A stretch of DNA of 64,000 nt from Rhizophlyctis rosea (GCA_027596075.1 JADGJC010000185.1:1-64000); one strand, 5' to 3'; positions 12,300 through 24,777 are shown, numbered from the stretch's first letter. Program-made: numbers and translations. The notes: generated from the sequence alone by a model not told the origin.

Positions 12300-13148
12300 T
12301 ACCCATCATCGCATTTGTGTTCGAAAGGAGGGGAGGTAGGGGATCCCAAGTCATACCCAATTCTTTCGTAAAGTCATCGTAAGAATATGTTCATAGTAAT
12401 CAATTATAACATGTATACATAGACCAAATAGTTATTAGTTTTTGCTTGGTTGGACGAAAGGGTAATATATATAGTGATGAGCAACAGAGTTAAAAAGCAA
12501 TTTTTCTTCAACGTGAATAATATACTGTTGGGATATCATTGATTATCGTGCGCTTTGTCTGTCACTTTTTGACATTTTTTCTCATGTCGAGTTACCCTGC
12601 GAACAGCACAACAGCATGTTGATGCGACCAGTGATTTGCATATGGATGCTTGCCTGAAGTGGAAGTCCCTGGACATATTTTCATTGCTCATCATATCAGC
12701 GATGTTGCATGTTGCCACGAAGCTCATGAAGTCTTTCTAGCTGCTTACATTTCTGGTATGGCCAATGAATGCAGTTCATTTTTGGATGTGCAAACACCAG
12801 TAACCAACAATTTGGGACGTGACCGTGCCACGAAATGCACAGTGAAGCCACAAAGCGGGACAGTGAGACAAGCTCGTCATGCGCCACCAGCGGGAAATAA
12901 ACAAACCGAAGTGACGTGTCCATCTTGAATTGGTCGCTGGTCCCGTTCAGTTCGAGTCCGTTTGACGAGGTCGTCTTGTTCCAGGTCTCTTCACTTCATC
13001 TTGTCACCTAGTCACTCAAGGCAATTGACATTAGCTACATTCCTACATATAATTGAGCATACCGTCATCCTCAGAATCAAAGGAGCAGCCGTCGTGGTAA
13101 TTTTCCTTTAACATAGTAGTACTACTATTGCTCCCCACAAGTGGCAAC
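12300..13148. other. Intergenic region between membrane protein and GST-like gene
   Basis: About 850 nt without a supported gene. The left part is AT-rich, as expected for a 3' UTR and poly(A) region; the right part should hold the promoter of the GST-fold gene. Nothing else is apparent. Confidence 0.45.
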
Positions 13149-14070
13149 ATGTCCAGCTCGACTCAACCTGGACCGCTGCTCCTCCACCACTTTGGACGTC
13201 CTTCCCAAGCACACCTCCCCGGACTCCCCTCAAACTCGGGTTACTGCCTCAAACTCGAAACCTACCTCCGCCTACAACACATCCCTTACACACCCGTTGA
13301 CAACCCAACACTCAAAGGCGCCCCGCAGTCCAAGCTGCCCTTCATCCAGTACGATGGCACGAAAATTGCTGATTCCGAAATGATCATTCAATGGCTGGAG
13401 GACGAAGGAGTGTGCCAGAGTATGAGTGGGCAGTTACCGGATGGTGTGCGGGGAACTGTCGAAGCATTCAGGGTCATGATTGAGGAACTCTATACTGCGG
13501 TTTGTTGGCTATGTTGTGATGTGCAATTCTTCTTGCGTGCCCAAACTCAAGGTGAACTTTCAACACAGGTAGTATACAGCAAGTGGATCCCACCAGAAAA
13601 CTTCCCTTTCACATGCACCACACTCATGGCAGATATGCCCGTTCCCTGGCCAATCTCACGTATTCTCGTATCGTTCTTTCACTATAAAATCTCATCGGCT
13701 CTCTACGCGCAAGGCATCGCCCGGCGTCCTAGAGCAGAGATTATCTTCCTGACAAGGCGACAGCTGGATGCCATTGCTGATCAGCTGGGAGACAAGAAAT
13801 GGCTGTTTGGTGATCGTCCCAGTGTTGCTGACTGCAGTTTGTTTGGGGTGTTGAGGACCGCTTGGTAAGCATTTCGCTTTCTCGAGTGTTGTGGCTTGCT
13901 TTTTGTAGTAATATCTGCATTTCCCTAGTATCGCGGACTATCCTTGGAACCCCATTTTCGACTACATTCAGACCAAGCCCAATTTGATGACTTTCATTGA
14001 TAGAGTTGGCAAAGAGGTTTTTCCAGAATTCGAGGGGAAGGGACATAAGATAGAGAAGAAAGTGGAATAA
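13149..14070 (+). CDS. GST-fold protein, failed-axon-connections/metaxin-like
   Basis: Two exons, 13149-13864 and 13929-14070, spliced through a 64-nt GT-AG intron, give 285 residues. The ATG at 13149 (MSSSTQPG) was chosen because the frame upstream has only a TTG. The N-terminal part looks like a thioredoxin-fold GST domain: SGYCLKLETYLR, then the SKLPFIQYDG loop (a cis-Pro position) and ADSEMIIQWLEDEG. The C-terminal helical domain ends with DKKWLFGDRPSVADCSLFG, typical of GST-C domains in the failed-axon-connections/metaxin-related group, and DYPWNPIFDYIQ. Such proteins may lack classical glutathione-transferase activity, so substrate and activity are not predicted. The gene is isolated, with the GMC oxidoreductase ~600 nt downstream on the same strand. 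Confidence 0.8.
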
Positions 14071-14674
14071 GCAGGCAAGATCCAAACACATCAGAGGTAT
14101 CTTATGAAGCGTGGAAAAGCGATTCATACAAAGCTGCGGAAGACTTCCACCTGTTCTGGCAGTTGAGCTGGGTGCCATATGCCGAATGTTATCACTGTAC
14201 AAGTATTGTCGATTTGAGGCCCATGCCAAACCACTCGCAGATGAAAGAGTGAGAATTGGTGGCTTTTCCATTTGGATGATCTTTATGGACGAATGCCTAG
14301 CACCTCTTATTGGATCGGTTTGCTTTACTGTACAAATAGTATTCGCACACCAATGATTTTGAATTTTGCAATGCCGCTGATGCCAGACGGAACCCGCCGT
14401 TTGTATCACCGGCGGTCTCCGAGTCTCCGCAGGAGGGCGCGTGCGGCGGGCCCCATGCCTCCGATATTCCCGACCGTCCGGGAAGCGTGTCAGTGGTCCT
14501 TCCAGTGTTGAAGCCATTGTCACACCGCGCCTGGAGGCCGCTGGTTGAGCACAAGTGTACGCATTTGACAAAAGCTTTCAAAAGGATGGCGACATGGGAA
14601 CAAAAAAGCGAGCCTGATAAAAAGTCTAGTTCGCCTTGCTTGCACTCGCAAACCTGAATCTCAAATCTCCCACG
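14071..14674. other. Intergenic region upstream of GMC oxidoreductase
   Basis: About 600 nt between two same-strand genes. Open frames on the minus strand here are overlaps of the GST gene. I see no RNA gene or repeat; the right end should be the GMC gene promoter. Confidence 0.4.
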
Positions 14675-16768
14675 ATGAGGAAGATGAACAGTCTGGCATT
14701 AAAGCTGGCATCTTTCTTGATCCTTCTATCCAGCATATGTGTGCTCCACGCAGCACCAGCTCCGTCGGATGCATATGATTTTGTAAGAAAGTGCACTGTC
14801 AATTCCTCAAATACAGCTTTCTCTGACCAACATCACTCATTTGCCGTTAGATTTTTGTTGGTGGAGGAACGGCTGGTCTTGCTCTCGCAAGTCGCCTATC
14901 TCATCTCCTTCCCTCCTCATCCATCCTAGTCCTCGAAGCAGGTCCCGACGGCCGCCAAGACCCCCAAATCTCCATCCCCGGCAATCGCGGGCGCAATATC
15001 GGCAGTAAATATGATTGGAACTTGACAACCACTGAGCAACCGGGACTAGGTGGGAGGAAGATTGGTATTGCGCGTGGGCATGTGTTGGGTGGGTCGAGTG
15101 CTATCAATCTGATGGTATGGAACCGCGCTGAGGATGTGGAGTATGACGAGTGGGAGGAGTTTGGTGAAGGGTGGAATTGGAAGAGCATGTGAGTTGCTAC
15201 GAAGTTTGCATTGAAATGAACTTGTTGAAGAGCCTGAATGAACATACTGACCGAAACTTTTGTCTACAGGCACCGCAACATGATCAAAGCCGACAACTTT
15301 ACGGTCACAAACACCTCCCTCTACCACGGCACTCGAGGTGTGGGAACCACGGGTCCCATTTCTGCCCTCATCAACGAGTTCATCCCTCCACAGCAATGGA
15401 CAGTTGTGCCAACAATCAAGTCGCTCGGTATCCCAGAAAACAAGGAGTCACTCGGCGGAAAGACTATTGGGACGATGATACAGCCGAGCAATTTGAGAAA
15501 AGATGATTACACTAGGTCGTATTCTGCCACCGGGTATCTTTCGAGGGCTGGAGGGAACGTGAAAGTCTTAACTGGTGTGAGGGTGCAGAAGATCAACTTC
15601 AGGGAGGGTAAGTTTCGTCGGGTACTTTATGTAGAAAGCATAAATAGGATCCGCTGATCTTTCGAAAATAGCACTCGGAGGCAAGAACGGAGGCAAGAAG
15701 AAGCTCATCGCCACTAGTGTTACCACGACCGGCAACGTTACTTATACAGCAAACAAAGAAGTCATTCTGACTTCCGGATCACTTCAGAGCCCAGGGTTAC
15801 TTGAGCTCTCCGGCATCGGCAGTCCTTCCCTGCTCAAATCGCTGAACATTCCCGTCCTGTACGCTAACCCCAATGTTGGTGAGAACCTCCAGGACCATAT
15901 TCGTGTACAGATCGCAGTCAAATTGAAGCCTGGGTACACGTCATTCGACATTCTCCGCTTCAACTCCACCTATGCTGCCGAACAGATGGCGCTCTACTCT
16001 TCGGGCAAGAGGAGCCTTTACTGGTACACCGGCAATGGCATAACCTTCACGAACTGGGACCAAGTCCTTACACCTGACACTACATCCACCCTCCTCAAAC
16101 TCGCTAAAGCGCACTTAATGGAACGCACCCAAACCGCCATCCACAAGAAGCGCAACGCACTGCTCTGGAAATACCTCACTGCCGTCAAACGCGTCCCGCA
16201 AATGGAGATTATTTTCTCAGACGGTTACACCGGTCAAAAGGGCTACCCGCCGCCAACATCTCCACTCTTTGGTTCCATGTACAGCACCTTGATTGGTGTC
16301 CTCCAACACCCCTTCTCCACCGGTTCCATCCACATCTCCTCCTCCAACGTCACCGATGCACCCATCCTAAACCCCGCTTATCTTTCCTCCCCCTACGACC
16401 AATTCGCAATGCTCCACATCACGAAATATCTCCGCACCCTCGCTTCCACTCCGCCCTTCTCCACGATCTGGGAAACCGAATATGAACCAGGGTTCGATAT
16501 CTTACCGCGCAATGCATCCGACGCGGAGTATAATGCCTATGTCCGCAATGTGACCAACACGATTATGCATCCTGTAGGGACGTGTGCTATGGCGCCTGAG
16601 GAAGAGGGGGGTGTTGTGGATGAGGAGTTGAAGGTTTATGGGACTGCGAATGTGAGGGTAGTTGATGCTAGTATCATGCCGGTCCTCTTGAGTGCGCATA
16701 TGCAGACGGCTGTTTATGGGATTGCCGAGAGGGCCGCGGAAATCATTGGGGATTACTATAAACGCTGA
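14675..16768 (+). CDS. Secreted GMC-family FAD oxidoreductase
   Basis: Four exons (14675-14782, 14851-15188, 15270-15607, 15672-16768) close in frame to 626 residues. The N-terminus MRKMNSLALKLASFLILLSS plus a HAAPAPS stretch is a clear signal peptide. The dinucleotide-binding motif IFVGGGTAGLALASRL follows directly, then LVLEAGP, the GMC signature-1 region ARGHVLGGSSAINLMVW and signature 2, GSLQSPGLLELSGIG. The C-terminus has MHPVGTCAM, whose His is the usual catalytic base, and SAHMQTAVYGIAERAA with a second His where many family members have Asn or His. Several N-glycosylation sequons are present. The family includes aryl-alcohol, glucose and choline-type oxidases or dehydrogenases. The substrate cannot be read from the sequence. 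A secreted enzyme acting on alcohols or sugars is likely, for example in plant-matter or toxin breakdown. Confidence 0.92.
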
Positions 16769-17065
16769 TTTTGTTGCGTAAATGCCTGTGTGCATAAATT
16801 ACTATCCTCGCATGTGTGGAATGTTGCCAAACGTTCCGCGACGATAAATACATTCATAGACGTAAAAGTATTTCAGAAATACACCAGAAAGACGTATTTG
16901 TGTACAGTTGATGTCATATGGGACTAACCGAATGTATCAGACAGGACGCAAAGAAATGAACCAGTGACAACAGATACCAGCCGACCCGAAGGGCCTCCAG
17001 AATCCGCTTTTCGAAGATTTTTGTAGATACGCTAGTGGGGCGTCAGAATCCGTGAATTTAACAAC

Positions 17066-17161
17066 GGTCTGATAGTGTAGTTGGTTATCACGTATCCTTC
17101 ACAATCCCTGAAAAAGGATTGAGCACGGATAAGGTCTCCGGTTCGAACCCGGATCAGACCA
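17066..17161 (+). tRNA. trnV-CAC: tRNA-Val(CAC) with 22-nt intron
   Basis: Acceptor stem GGTCTGA pairs with TCAGACC (17154-17160), discriminator A. The D-arm is GTGTAGTTGGTTATCAC and the T-arm contains GGTTCGAACCC. The anticodon stem TATCC/GGATA holds loop TTCAC-A-C. A 22-nt intron (17104-17125) sits at the canonical position after base 37. The mature length is 74 nt. Anticodon CAC reads GTG valine codons. The internal A and B boxes are intact. Confidence 0.93.
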
Positions 17162-18100
17162 TTTTGGGGATTTTCAGATGGCAATTTTGGGATCTTTTGC
17201 CCTTCGTTCTTGTCCTGTGGGAGTCAGACCTTTTTGCTCGGGTTTGAAGTTTCGACAGTTGACAACCTGACAACCACTGGAGCCTCAACGGAGCTTGTTG
17301 ATGGATTGTGTGAAGGGGAAGCAAATGGCATGAAACGGACTGAATCACCTCATAAGGACTGGAGGATGATACTTTTTTGGGAAGCTTCCAGAACCGGGCG
17401 ACCCCATATGTGACCGCATATGACCGTACACGGAGTCTATGGATACATTCACTTACCAAATGATCAAATATCACACACGGCGATCCTGTGTGAAAGCCCT
17501 GATTGAAAAGTGACCAAGCCCCTCCCATCTATCGAAAAGTTCGAATCAAGCACAGCAAGTTTCAGAAAACGAGGCTAGGCGACGAACTTGTTACAACCGG
17601 ATGACGGAGTACCCGTGTCTGATAAACGCATGCAACACAGTTCTATGGAATATAAACTTTGCATGAGCCGAGGGAGGCGGCCGATGAGTCCGATTCGGGA
17701 CGTTGAGCAGGGCTACTTCCGGCACCATCACACATTTATCACTGGATCAATCAACTCAAACCTTGGATTTCAGGGTCGGGATCACCGGAGCCAATGGAGC
17801 CCATAAGCAAAACCCTGCCATTTAACTCATTCATGCGTCTATACTTAGTAGAGTCGCCAACACGATATGTAAGGAGTATCCTCCCATTTACCCCGATCAC
17901 GAGGGTCCGGGAAGGTCCACCCACAATCCACCCCTGGCCAAAACCAGCTGGTAAAGGTCTGGACTTCTACTTTTTGCGCCCAATTGAACCACATCATCGA
18001 CACGGCACGCGCCCTGAAGGACCCTATTACGATCCATACAAGCTCTGCCTTCAATGCCTCATGGCATGCTTCCTCAATTTACACACCCAATCAACCTGCT
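17162..18100. other. Intergenic region upstream of histidine kinase 1
   Basis: About 940 nt with only short unrecognised frames. It should include the promoter of the first histidine kinase. A GATCACGAGGGTCCGGGAAGG-like stretch near 17895 is GC-rich but shows no clear structure. Confidence 0.35.
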
Positions 18101-21100
18101 ATGCCGAACAACAGTGCAAATAATCTCGACAGGGACCTTGAGGCATCAGGTACCCCGTTAAGACGAAGCGTAACAGACGCGACTCGCAGAGTGGATTTGG
18201 AGGAAAGAGGGTTCAATACCATGAACAGCAAGATCAATCAGGTAGTTACGTGGGGGGTTTATGGGGACGGACGGTCCGTGCATTCCATGTCGAGTGCGAG
18301 TAGTCCGCCTAATGGGAAGATGTAAGTTGTGATTTTCGTCTTGGGAATGTGCAATGGAGGAGGACGGATGCACTTTTCATGCTCGCTGATGTTTAACTTT
18401 CGCTTCGCCTCAATCTTTTAGAATGACACCGGAAAATTTCTGTAAGTCCATACGATAATCCTTCCATACCATGTACCTTCCAGCCTTCCTAAGCATACAA
18501 ATCCGCTTCTTGCATTGTAGTTTCCTCCGCAACATCCGGCACACAATCAGCAGGAGCCTACTCTCGTGCTCCTTGGACCCGACATATCAACCCTCGCCAG
18601 TCAATCAAAGCCCGCTTCGCAATCGGAATGTTCATCATCGCAGTCCTCTTCCTCGGCACATCCGCTACCATTGTTTCCGTTCTTCTCCAAAGAGGTCTCC
18701 ACGACACCACAGGCAATCAGCTCGTACAACTGGCTCTTACGACCGCCGCAACAATTGATAAGGAGCTATACGAAAGATACAGTGATTTGGACATTCTGGC
18801 GGATTTAGCGATGCATAGTGGGACGCCAGACAATACAACATCTTCCAATGGTACAAATTCGGTCTTTCAAACGCTTAATCAGAGGCAGTTGGATAAGTTG
18901 GCGAACGCTAGCGATACATTTACATGGATTGGGGTGCGTTTTTGAATTGCGTTGGTCAAGAAGAGTGAGTGAATTTCACATTTACAGCTTCTCACAGGTG
19001 GCAGACATGAGCGGCATAGTCCGCGCCGCTATAAACGGAACCCTGACCGGCATGAATGTCTCTGCTCGACCCTGGTGGCAGACTCTAGCAACCACCGATG
19101 TCCCTGTTTACATGGGAGATGTTCATTCTGCTGTGCTCCTTGACAAAGCGCTAAACGTCACCGAGCCCTTGCGTTTGATGGATATTGCCTTACCTCTGTA
19201 CGCCAGTAACGGAACAAAAATTGCCATATTTGGAAGCCATTTGAATTCGAAAAAGATGCGACAGGTTGAAAGTCTCATTCTAGGAACCTTCTGTACGTCC
19301 ATCTTTCGGGCAGAATTGTTTATCATTGGAAGGTACGATATGACAGTGATTTTGAGTTTTGTACCAAGCATGTGGTTGCGGTCAAGTGCAAGGGGTTTTT
19401 GGCGATTATGCTGACTCCGCATCCAGTGCGGGATTGGTCCAAGCACCGGTGGCTGTCAAAAATGCTAGCATGAATACGTGAGTTTACAATCAGCCCATCA
19501 CTGGCAATAATTACCTCATCCTTTAACTCTTCTCTTACCGCAGCCTTCCACCCATTTCAAATCCATCTTCTTCAATCGCCCTCGCAGCCCAAAACCAAAC
19601 TGGTTTCACCGAGGAAGCGTGGCCCGACGGCCACAATTACGTAACGTCGTACGCAAAATGTGGAGGCTACAACGGCATCTCCCTTGGTTGGAAAATTCTC
19701 ATCCGCATACCCACTTCCGACGCCTATAGAACCATGAACTCCCTCCTCTTCACCCTCGGAATGGCGCACATTGCCTTTGCAATCATCCTCCTTGTCGTCA
19801 CATATAGTATCGCACACATCACAACTCGGCCACTAGTCGCCATAGCCATTGCTGCTGATCATATCCGGAAACGGAGCATGATACCAAGAATACCCGTGGT
19901 GAAGGGAAACGATGAGATTGCGATATTGAGTAGTAGTTTGAATTCATTGGTTTCTACATTGGTTGAAAAGGAGATCAATTTGAAAGGCATTAATGAGAAT
20001 CTGAGAGGGAAGGTTGAGGCCCTTGAGAGGGCGGAGATGGGGTTGAGGAGCAGTGAGGAGAAATGGCGGCAGTTGAGTGAGAATTTGGAGGAATGCTTTT
20101 GGATGTAAGTTTTGATTCCTGTAGCTCTTGCGCTTTTGACAAATACGTTGGCGGAAAGAGTTATTTCCTTCCACACCATGGAACCGGCAGACTGATATTC
20201 GCTGACATTTTGTAATAATCATTACAGAATGGAACGCCCCACCCTCGATGACCCAACGAGCTATGCTTACATGTCTTCCGCATACGAACGCACGCTCGGC
20301 CTTCCCCTTTCCGAACTTCTACAAGATCCTTACGCCTGGCTTACCATCGTTCCCCCGGATGACCGTGCAACCCTTCAACCGCTGATAGCTACCATCCACA
20401 AAAAGCCCATCGACGCAACCTTCCGCATCCGCGCCGGTATGCTTGCCACAATTCCACACGGAGAGCGCTGGATCTGTCTCCGTACATTCCCGGTATTTGA
20501 TGAAGGTGGCAAAACCTGCAAGCGGGTTATTGGCGTGTTCCAGGACGTCACGAGAGAGAGAAGCGCAGAGATGGAGAGTAAACACAAAACTACCTGGGTT
20601 AGGCAAGTGGGACATGAGATCCGGAATCCGTTGGCCGCAACATGGACGATGGTGAACCTCCTGCTGGAATTGGACGTCACACCTGAACAACGTGATTTGC
20701 TGGAAACCATCAAAACCTCCAACGATACGCTCCTCTCTCTTATAAACTCGATTCTCGATCTCTCCAAACTTGAAGCCGGCGAAATGCATCTGGAGAGTAT
20801 TCCGTTCTCATTACGAACGCAAATTGAGGACGTGCTGGATTTAATGGCACCGCAAGCCAACAAGAAGGGACTGCGGGTGGGCGGGTGCGTAGAGGATGAT
20901 GTCGTAACAGTAATAAAGGGTGACCCGCTACGGTTGCGGCAGATCATCATCAATCTATTCACTAATTCCGTCAAGTTCACAAAAACCGGGTCGGTGTTTC
21001 TGACTGTGAAACGGGAGGAAAGTTTGGAGCGGGAACCGAAATTGGATGGCGGCAAGGGGAGTAGGGAAGGAAAGGTGGGATTGCGGTTTGAGGTTAAGGA

Positions 21101-22705
21101 TACGGGAATCGGGATCGCGAAAGAGAATATTCCTAAATTGTTCAAGGAGTTCGCACAAGCAGAGAGTAATACGTCACGGATGTATGGCGGGACTGGGCTG
21201 GGGCTTTCTATTGTGCGACGGTTAGTCAACCTCATGAATGGAGATGTGGGAATTACTTCAGTACTGGGGGAAGGAAGTTGTTTTTCTTTCACGGCACAAT
21301 TCGGGATTCCGACATTGGATGATATACAGAGACCTAGTTTAGAAGATTTGCAATATATGGCCATGGGAGGAGGGATGGGAACGGAGTTGAAAGGATGTAA
21401 GGTGTTGATTCTAACGGAGTGGGAAGGAATGAGGAAGGTGCTTGAACGAGCGGTGAAGGAGGGTGGTGGAGATGTCATTATCCGTAGCGACATCGAGAAA
21501 GGAGTGCTGGAATTCACACCGCCAACAACCAACTTCCCACCACCAGACGCCGTGGTTATCGATCTTTGGTCTCCCAACCACACTCATCTAATAACACCCG
21601 CAACCACGATAGGCTCACCGCTCTTCTTAGTCGCACCCCGGGAGAGGAGAGATTCGCTGCGAACACATTTCGCGCCAGATAAGGTTTATTTTGTGCCGGA
21701 TCCCGTGAAGCCGAGGCGGTTTGTGGAGGATTTGGGGAAGGTGTTTGGTGCTAAGCAAATGGGTGGTGGAGCGGGTGAGGGGGCTGTTACCGGAATTACA
21801 ATTGGAAGGACAGTTCTGAGGAGGGGAAAGACGAAGGTCGAGGAGCCATTGAATAAGGACGCCGGACTTGGAGGGAAGGAGACGTTGAGGGTGATGCTGG
21901 TTGAAGGCAAGTCATTATTTGCTGAGATTGCACGAGCTGCCTTTTTTTTCTGATTGCTCTGACCTCGCTGCCTTTGATAAACGGAATCCTTCAGACAATC
22001 CCATCAATCAAAAAGCCGTCTCAAAACAGCTGGCAAACATTATTGGCGACCCACCTATAACCGCAAATGACGGACAAATGTGTCTGGACATTCTGGAACA
22101 AATGCGGAACGAACCTGGGGGTCTGCCACATATCGTTTTCATGGATGTTTGTATGCCAGTGATGGATGGATTGACTGCCACGAGGATGATTAGACAAAGG
22201 TAAGGTGTGCGGCCACCACGACTACAAGTGCATTGACGGACTGAACCGAAGTTACCGACAGATATCTTGAGAAGGAGGCGCCGGTTGTGATTGTCATGAC
22301 AGCCAATGCGGTGAGTCTTGGAGTTCACTATGCAGGCTTACCTTCGATCATAAAACGTATGAATTTGGATCATTGTTGACGCCTTTCAACAGCTTCACGA
22401 AGACTACGTCCAGTGCATGCAGTCGGGAGCGGATGGATACCTTCTCAAACCAGCTTCAAAGCAGCTATTGCGGTGGGTAGCTGCCCGGCAATATTTATCT
22501 GTGATTTATTCGACTGATCATGGTACTGATTGCCGATCTCTTGATGAATAGAGAAACAATGGAGGAATGGCGTGATATTGTCCTCCAACGCAGAAGTGGC
22601 ATCAGTATAGCCAAGTCGCGGCCATGCTCGATAATGGCGTTGGATGAGATTGGGGATCAACCAAGTGACCCTTCAATCATTCCGGAAGAAGGAAGCGGGA
22701 TTTGA
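18101..22705 (+). CDS. Hybrid sensor histidine kinase 1 (extracellular sensor-HAMP-PAS-HisKA-HATPase-REC)
   Basis: Eleven exons close in frame to ~1,255 residues: 18101-18321, 18422-18441, 18521-18933, 18998-19332, 19427-19477, 19544-20104, 20228-21906, 21995-22199, 22262-22310, 22393-22472 and 22552-22705. A cytosolic N-tail is followed by TM1 (~113-135), a ~275-residue extracellular domain with N-glycosylation sites, TM2 (~413-437), a HAMP-like segment, a PAS-like region and HisKA with phospho-accepting His in VGHEIRNPL (~663). HATPase boxes are QIIINLFTNSVKFT, DTGIGI and GGTGLGLSI. The receiver has LVEDNPINQK, the phospho-Asp in FMDVCMPVMDG (~1144), MTAN and the Lys in YLLKP. All catalytic residues of a phosphorelay kinase are present, so it should autophosphorylate and pass phosphate to its own receiver, then via HPt to a response regulator. 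The ligand is unknown. The exon 4/5 junction is the least certain: an alternative GTACGT donor at 19292 with a later acceptor is also in frame. Confidence 0.92.
18422..18441 (+). other. 20-nt micro-exon of histidine kinase 1
   Basis: This exon encodes only IMTPENF, flanked by a CTTTTAG acceptor and GTAAGT donor. Including it joins the first and third exons in phase. Skipping it would shift the frame before TM1, so inclusion may act as a switch. The splice sites are seen; the switch is speculation. Confidence 0.65.
21907..21994 (+). other. GC-AG intron in the receiver domain
   Basis: The donor is G|GCAAGT and the acceptor CTTCAG. Splicing produces LVEDNPINQK, the invariant start of a receiver domain. 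The unspliced frame runs into a stop at 21951-21953 (FFF then TGA). A GC donor with otherwise perfect consensus is the well-known minor U2-type class. Confidence 0.88.
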
Positions 22706-23755
22706 AAACATCTTGATTTTTTGGTATATAATGTTTGGTGTACAAAGTATGGATAGCGGTTGGGGTTTTGTCATGCACATACAAGTTTTTTGGTGGGGTT
22801 TCTTGTCCACAAATGCGGTCTTATTCCATGCAACAACGCGTTGGGAGCCGTAGGTAATAGCCAGCGCTTTTTTTGTAGGTAGTCTTATAATATACATCGT
22901 TCCTTTAACGCTAAGTCTTAACTATGCTAGTAATTGGGATATATTCCACAGTGCCCAGTATGCCCCGACCACTTTGGGAAAATTCCCAGTTGGAGGCTTA
23001 TGTCATGTCATCGATGATGAGATCACAGATACACAATCTGCTTCGCCACTGGCCAGCTTCATCGGCTTTGCCCGCTTCACCCTGCTCTGACCCTGCTCCA
23101 GTTCCATCTGCAAAATCTACTCAACCCACCGAACGCTCACCACTGACGAGTAGGATTATAGTCGGTAAACCAGTATAGCATACGTTACCGTCACCCAACA
23201 CTTTGGTGCGAGGGGGAGCAATACAGCAGATACCCTGAAGTGGCGACTGATAGGGCGGAGCGATCGAACACGCCGTGCTTCGGTGTAAGTGGTGTACTGT
23301 TGCGTCAGACCTTCAAAAAAGTGTCAGGCAGACAACACCATCATGACTGTCACCAACGACGGGGCGGTTCCGTTTTTGGGTCAAGAGAGGAGCGGCAACT
23401 CTCTCTCTCGCTTCTTCATTCGCTTTCTTCGTCAGTCACACAGATGCAGGTAAGCTTTTGCGCAGCATGCACTATCCCTCGCACAAAACGATAAACGAAG
23501 GCAGTGTGACAAAGGAATTGTGCTTGTGACCTGTCTATCTTCACTTGGTTTTCTGTCACAATGAATGATGAGGTCAATCCCAAGCTGGTGCAAAAATTAT
23601 TTTGGATCGAAAGGGGGCCCTTGTGTTGATTTCCATCATGAAGTGTACAATGCAAACAATTCCCTTCTTGCAATTTTCACAGCAGAACAAACCTCAAATT
23701 CACGCCAAAAGTCCTCCTCCTTGTCTCGTTCCCACTTCTTCTTCTATTTCTCACG
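22706..23755. other. Intergenic region between kinase 1 and GT34 gene
   Basis: About 1.05 kb with no recognisable gene. The frame ahead of 23756 could hide an upstream exon encoding the membrane anchor expected of a GT34 enzyme, but I could not build one. No repeats of note. Confidence 0.35.
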
Positions 23756-24777
23756 ATGCATATGCTCACCCGCCCCTCACCACCGCCTCCCATCAACACT
23801 CTCTGCTCCCCACTCCCAGATACGTGGGACCAATCTTATAACTCTCTCAATGCCACAATGATTGAGAAGCTTCCGACAATCGCAATGGTCGTTCTCTATA
23901 CCCCTGGCGGCAAATATGAGCAAATCTATAACGCATCTTTGAATGAAAAGGTGGCTTATGCGAAGCATCACGGATATCAAATGATTGTTGGCGCACCCAT
24001 CGATAACGCTAGAGATGCAGTGTGGGCCAAGTTGGTGGTGATCCATGATGCGATGCGGAGCATGCCTTGGATGTGAGTGCCATTCTCTTCGTCACTTGCC
24101 ATTTGGCGCTTTTCAAGGGAACCGTGAGGAATGGCGTGGCACAGCTTAGTGGGATAGTCATGATTCTGAGTATGTCCGAGAACCTCATCCCCAACATTTT
24201 GTTTACTTCCAATTTTCATCCCCGCAGACAGTGGTTCTGGTACATTGACTTGGACACGCACATCACGTCCCCGGCGAAACCAATAACCTCCATCCTTCCT
24301 CTCCTTTCTCAACCCGCCAATCGAACAACTCCACACCTCCTCCTGACAAACGACTGCCGCGGTCCCAACACCTTGAACGCCGGCATACTTTTCTTCCGCA
24401 ATACCCCGTTTTCTGCCACACTCCTCTCAACCCTCTACCACCCATATTACATCTCCCAAAAAGCGATGTATGCAGAACAAGACGCTTTAGCATCCATCGT
24501 CTTCAACAAACTGAAGATCAAAGGAGCCGAATGCGTGCGGAATCGAGTTGGATTTATCACACCACAACGGAAGGTAAATGCCTTTGATAGTGGGCGGTGG
24601 TGTCCGGGAGGTGAAAAAGGGTATATCAAGGGGGAGGACGGGAAACGAGAGGAATTTCTTTGGAAGCCTGGAGACTTTTTGGTGCATTTTGCCGGGGCTA
24701 GTGGGGATGGAGATTTGAAAGGGCGATGGGGAAGGTTTGTTGAGGGAAGGTGGGAGGAGAATGAACGAGGTGCATGA
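23756..24777 (+). CDS. GT34-family glycosyltransferase (GMA12/MNN10-like)
   Basis: Two exons, 23756-24072 and 24228-24777, joined by a 155-nt intron, give 288 residues. Features match the alpha-galactosyl/mannosyltransferase family GT34: NEKVAYAKHHGYQ and AVWAKLVVIHDAM, then WYIDLDTHI with the DxD metal/nucleotide-sugar site created across the splice junction, LNAGILFFRN, and AEQDAL. The C-terminal part has PGDFLVHFAGASG, similar to the family's conserved HF-A-G motif. Family members are Golgi type II membrane proteins that extend cell-wall or secretory glycans. Here the ATG at 23756 leaves a short N-terminus without a membrane anchor, so a missing upstream exon or a soluble form is possible. 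It lies between two histidine kinase genes, same strand as kinase 1. Confidence 0.85.

Noticed and set aside
20375..21583. 402-residue minus-strand frame opposite histidine kinase 1
   Set aside because: It is the antisense of HisKA/HATPase coding sequence, with Ser/Pro-rich composition typical of a shadow frame.
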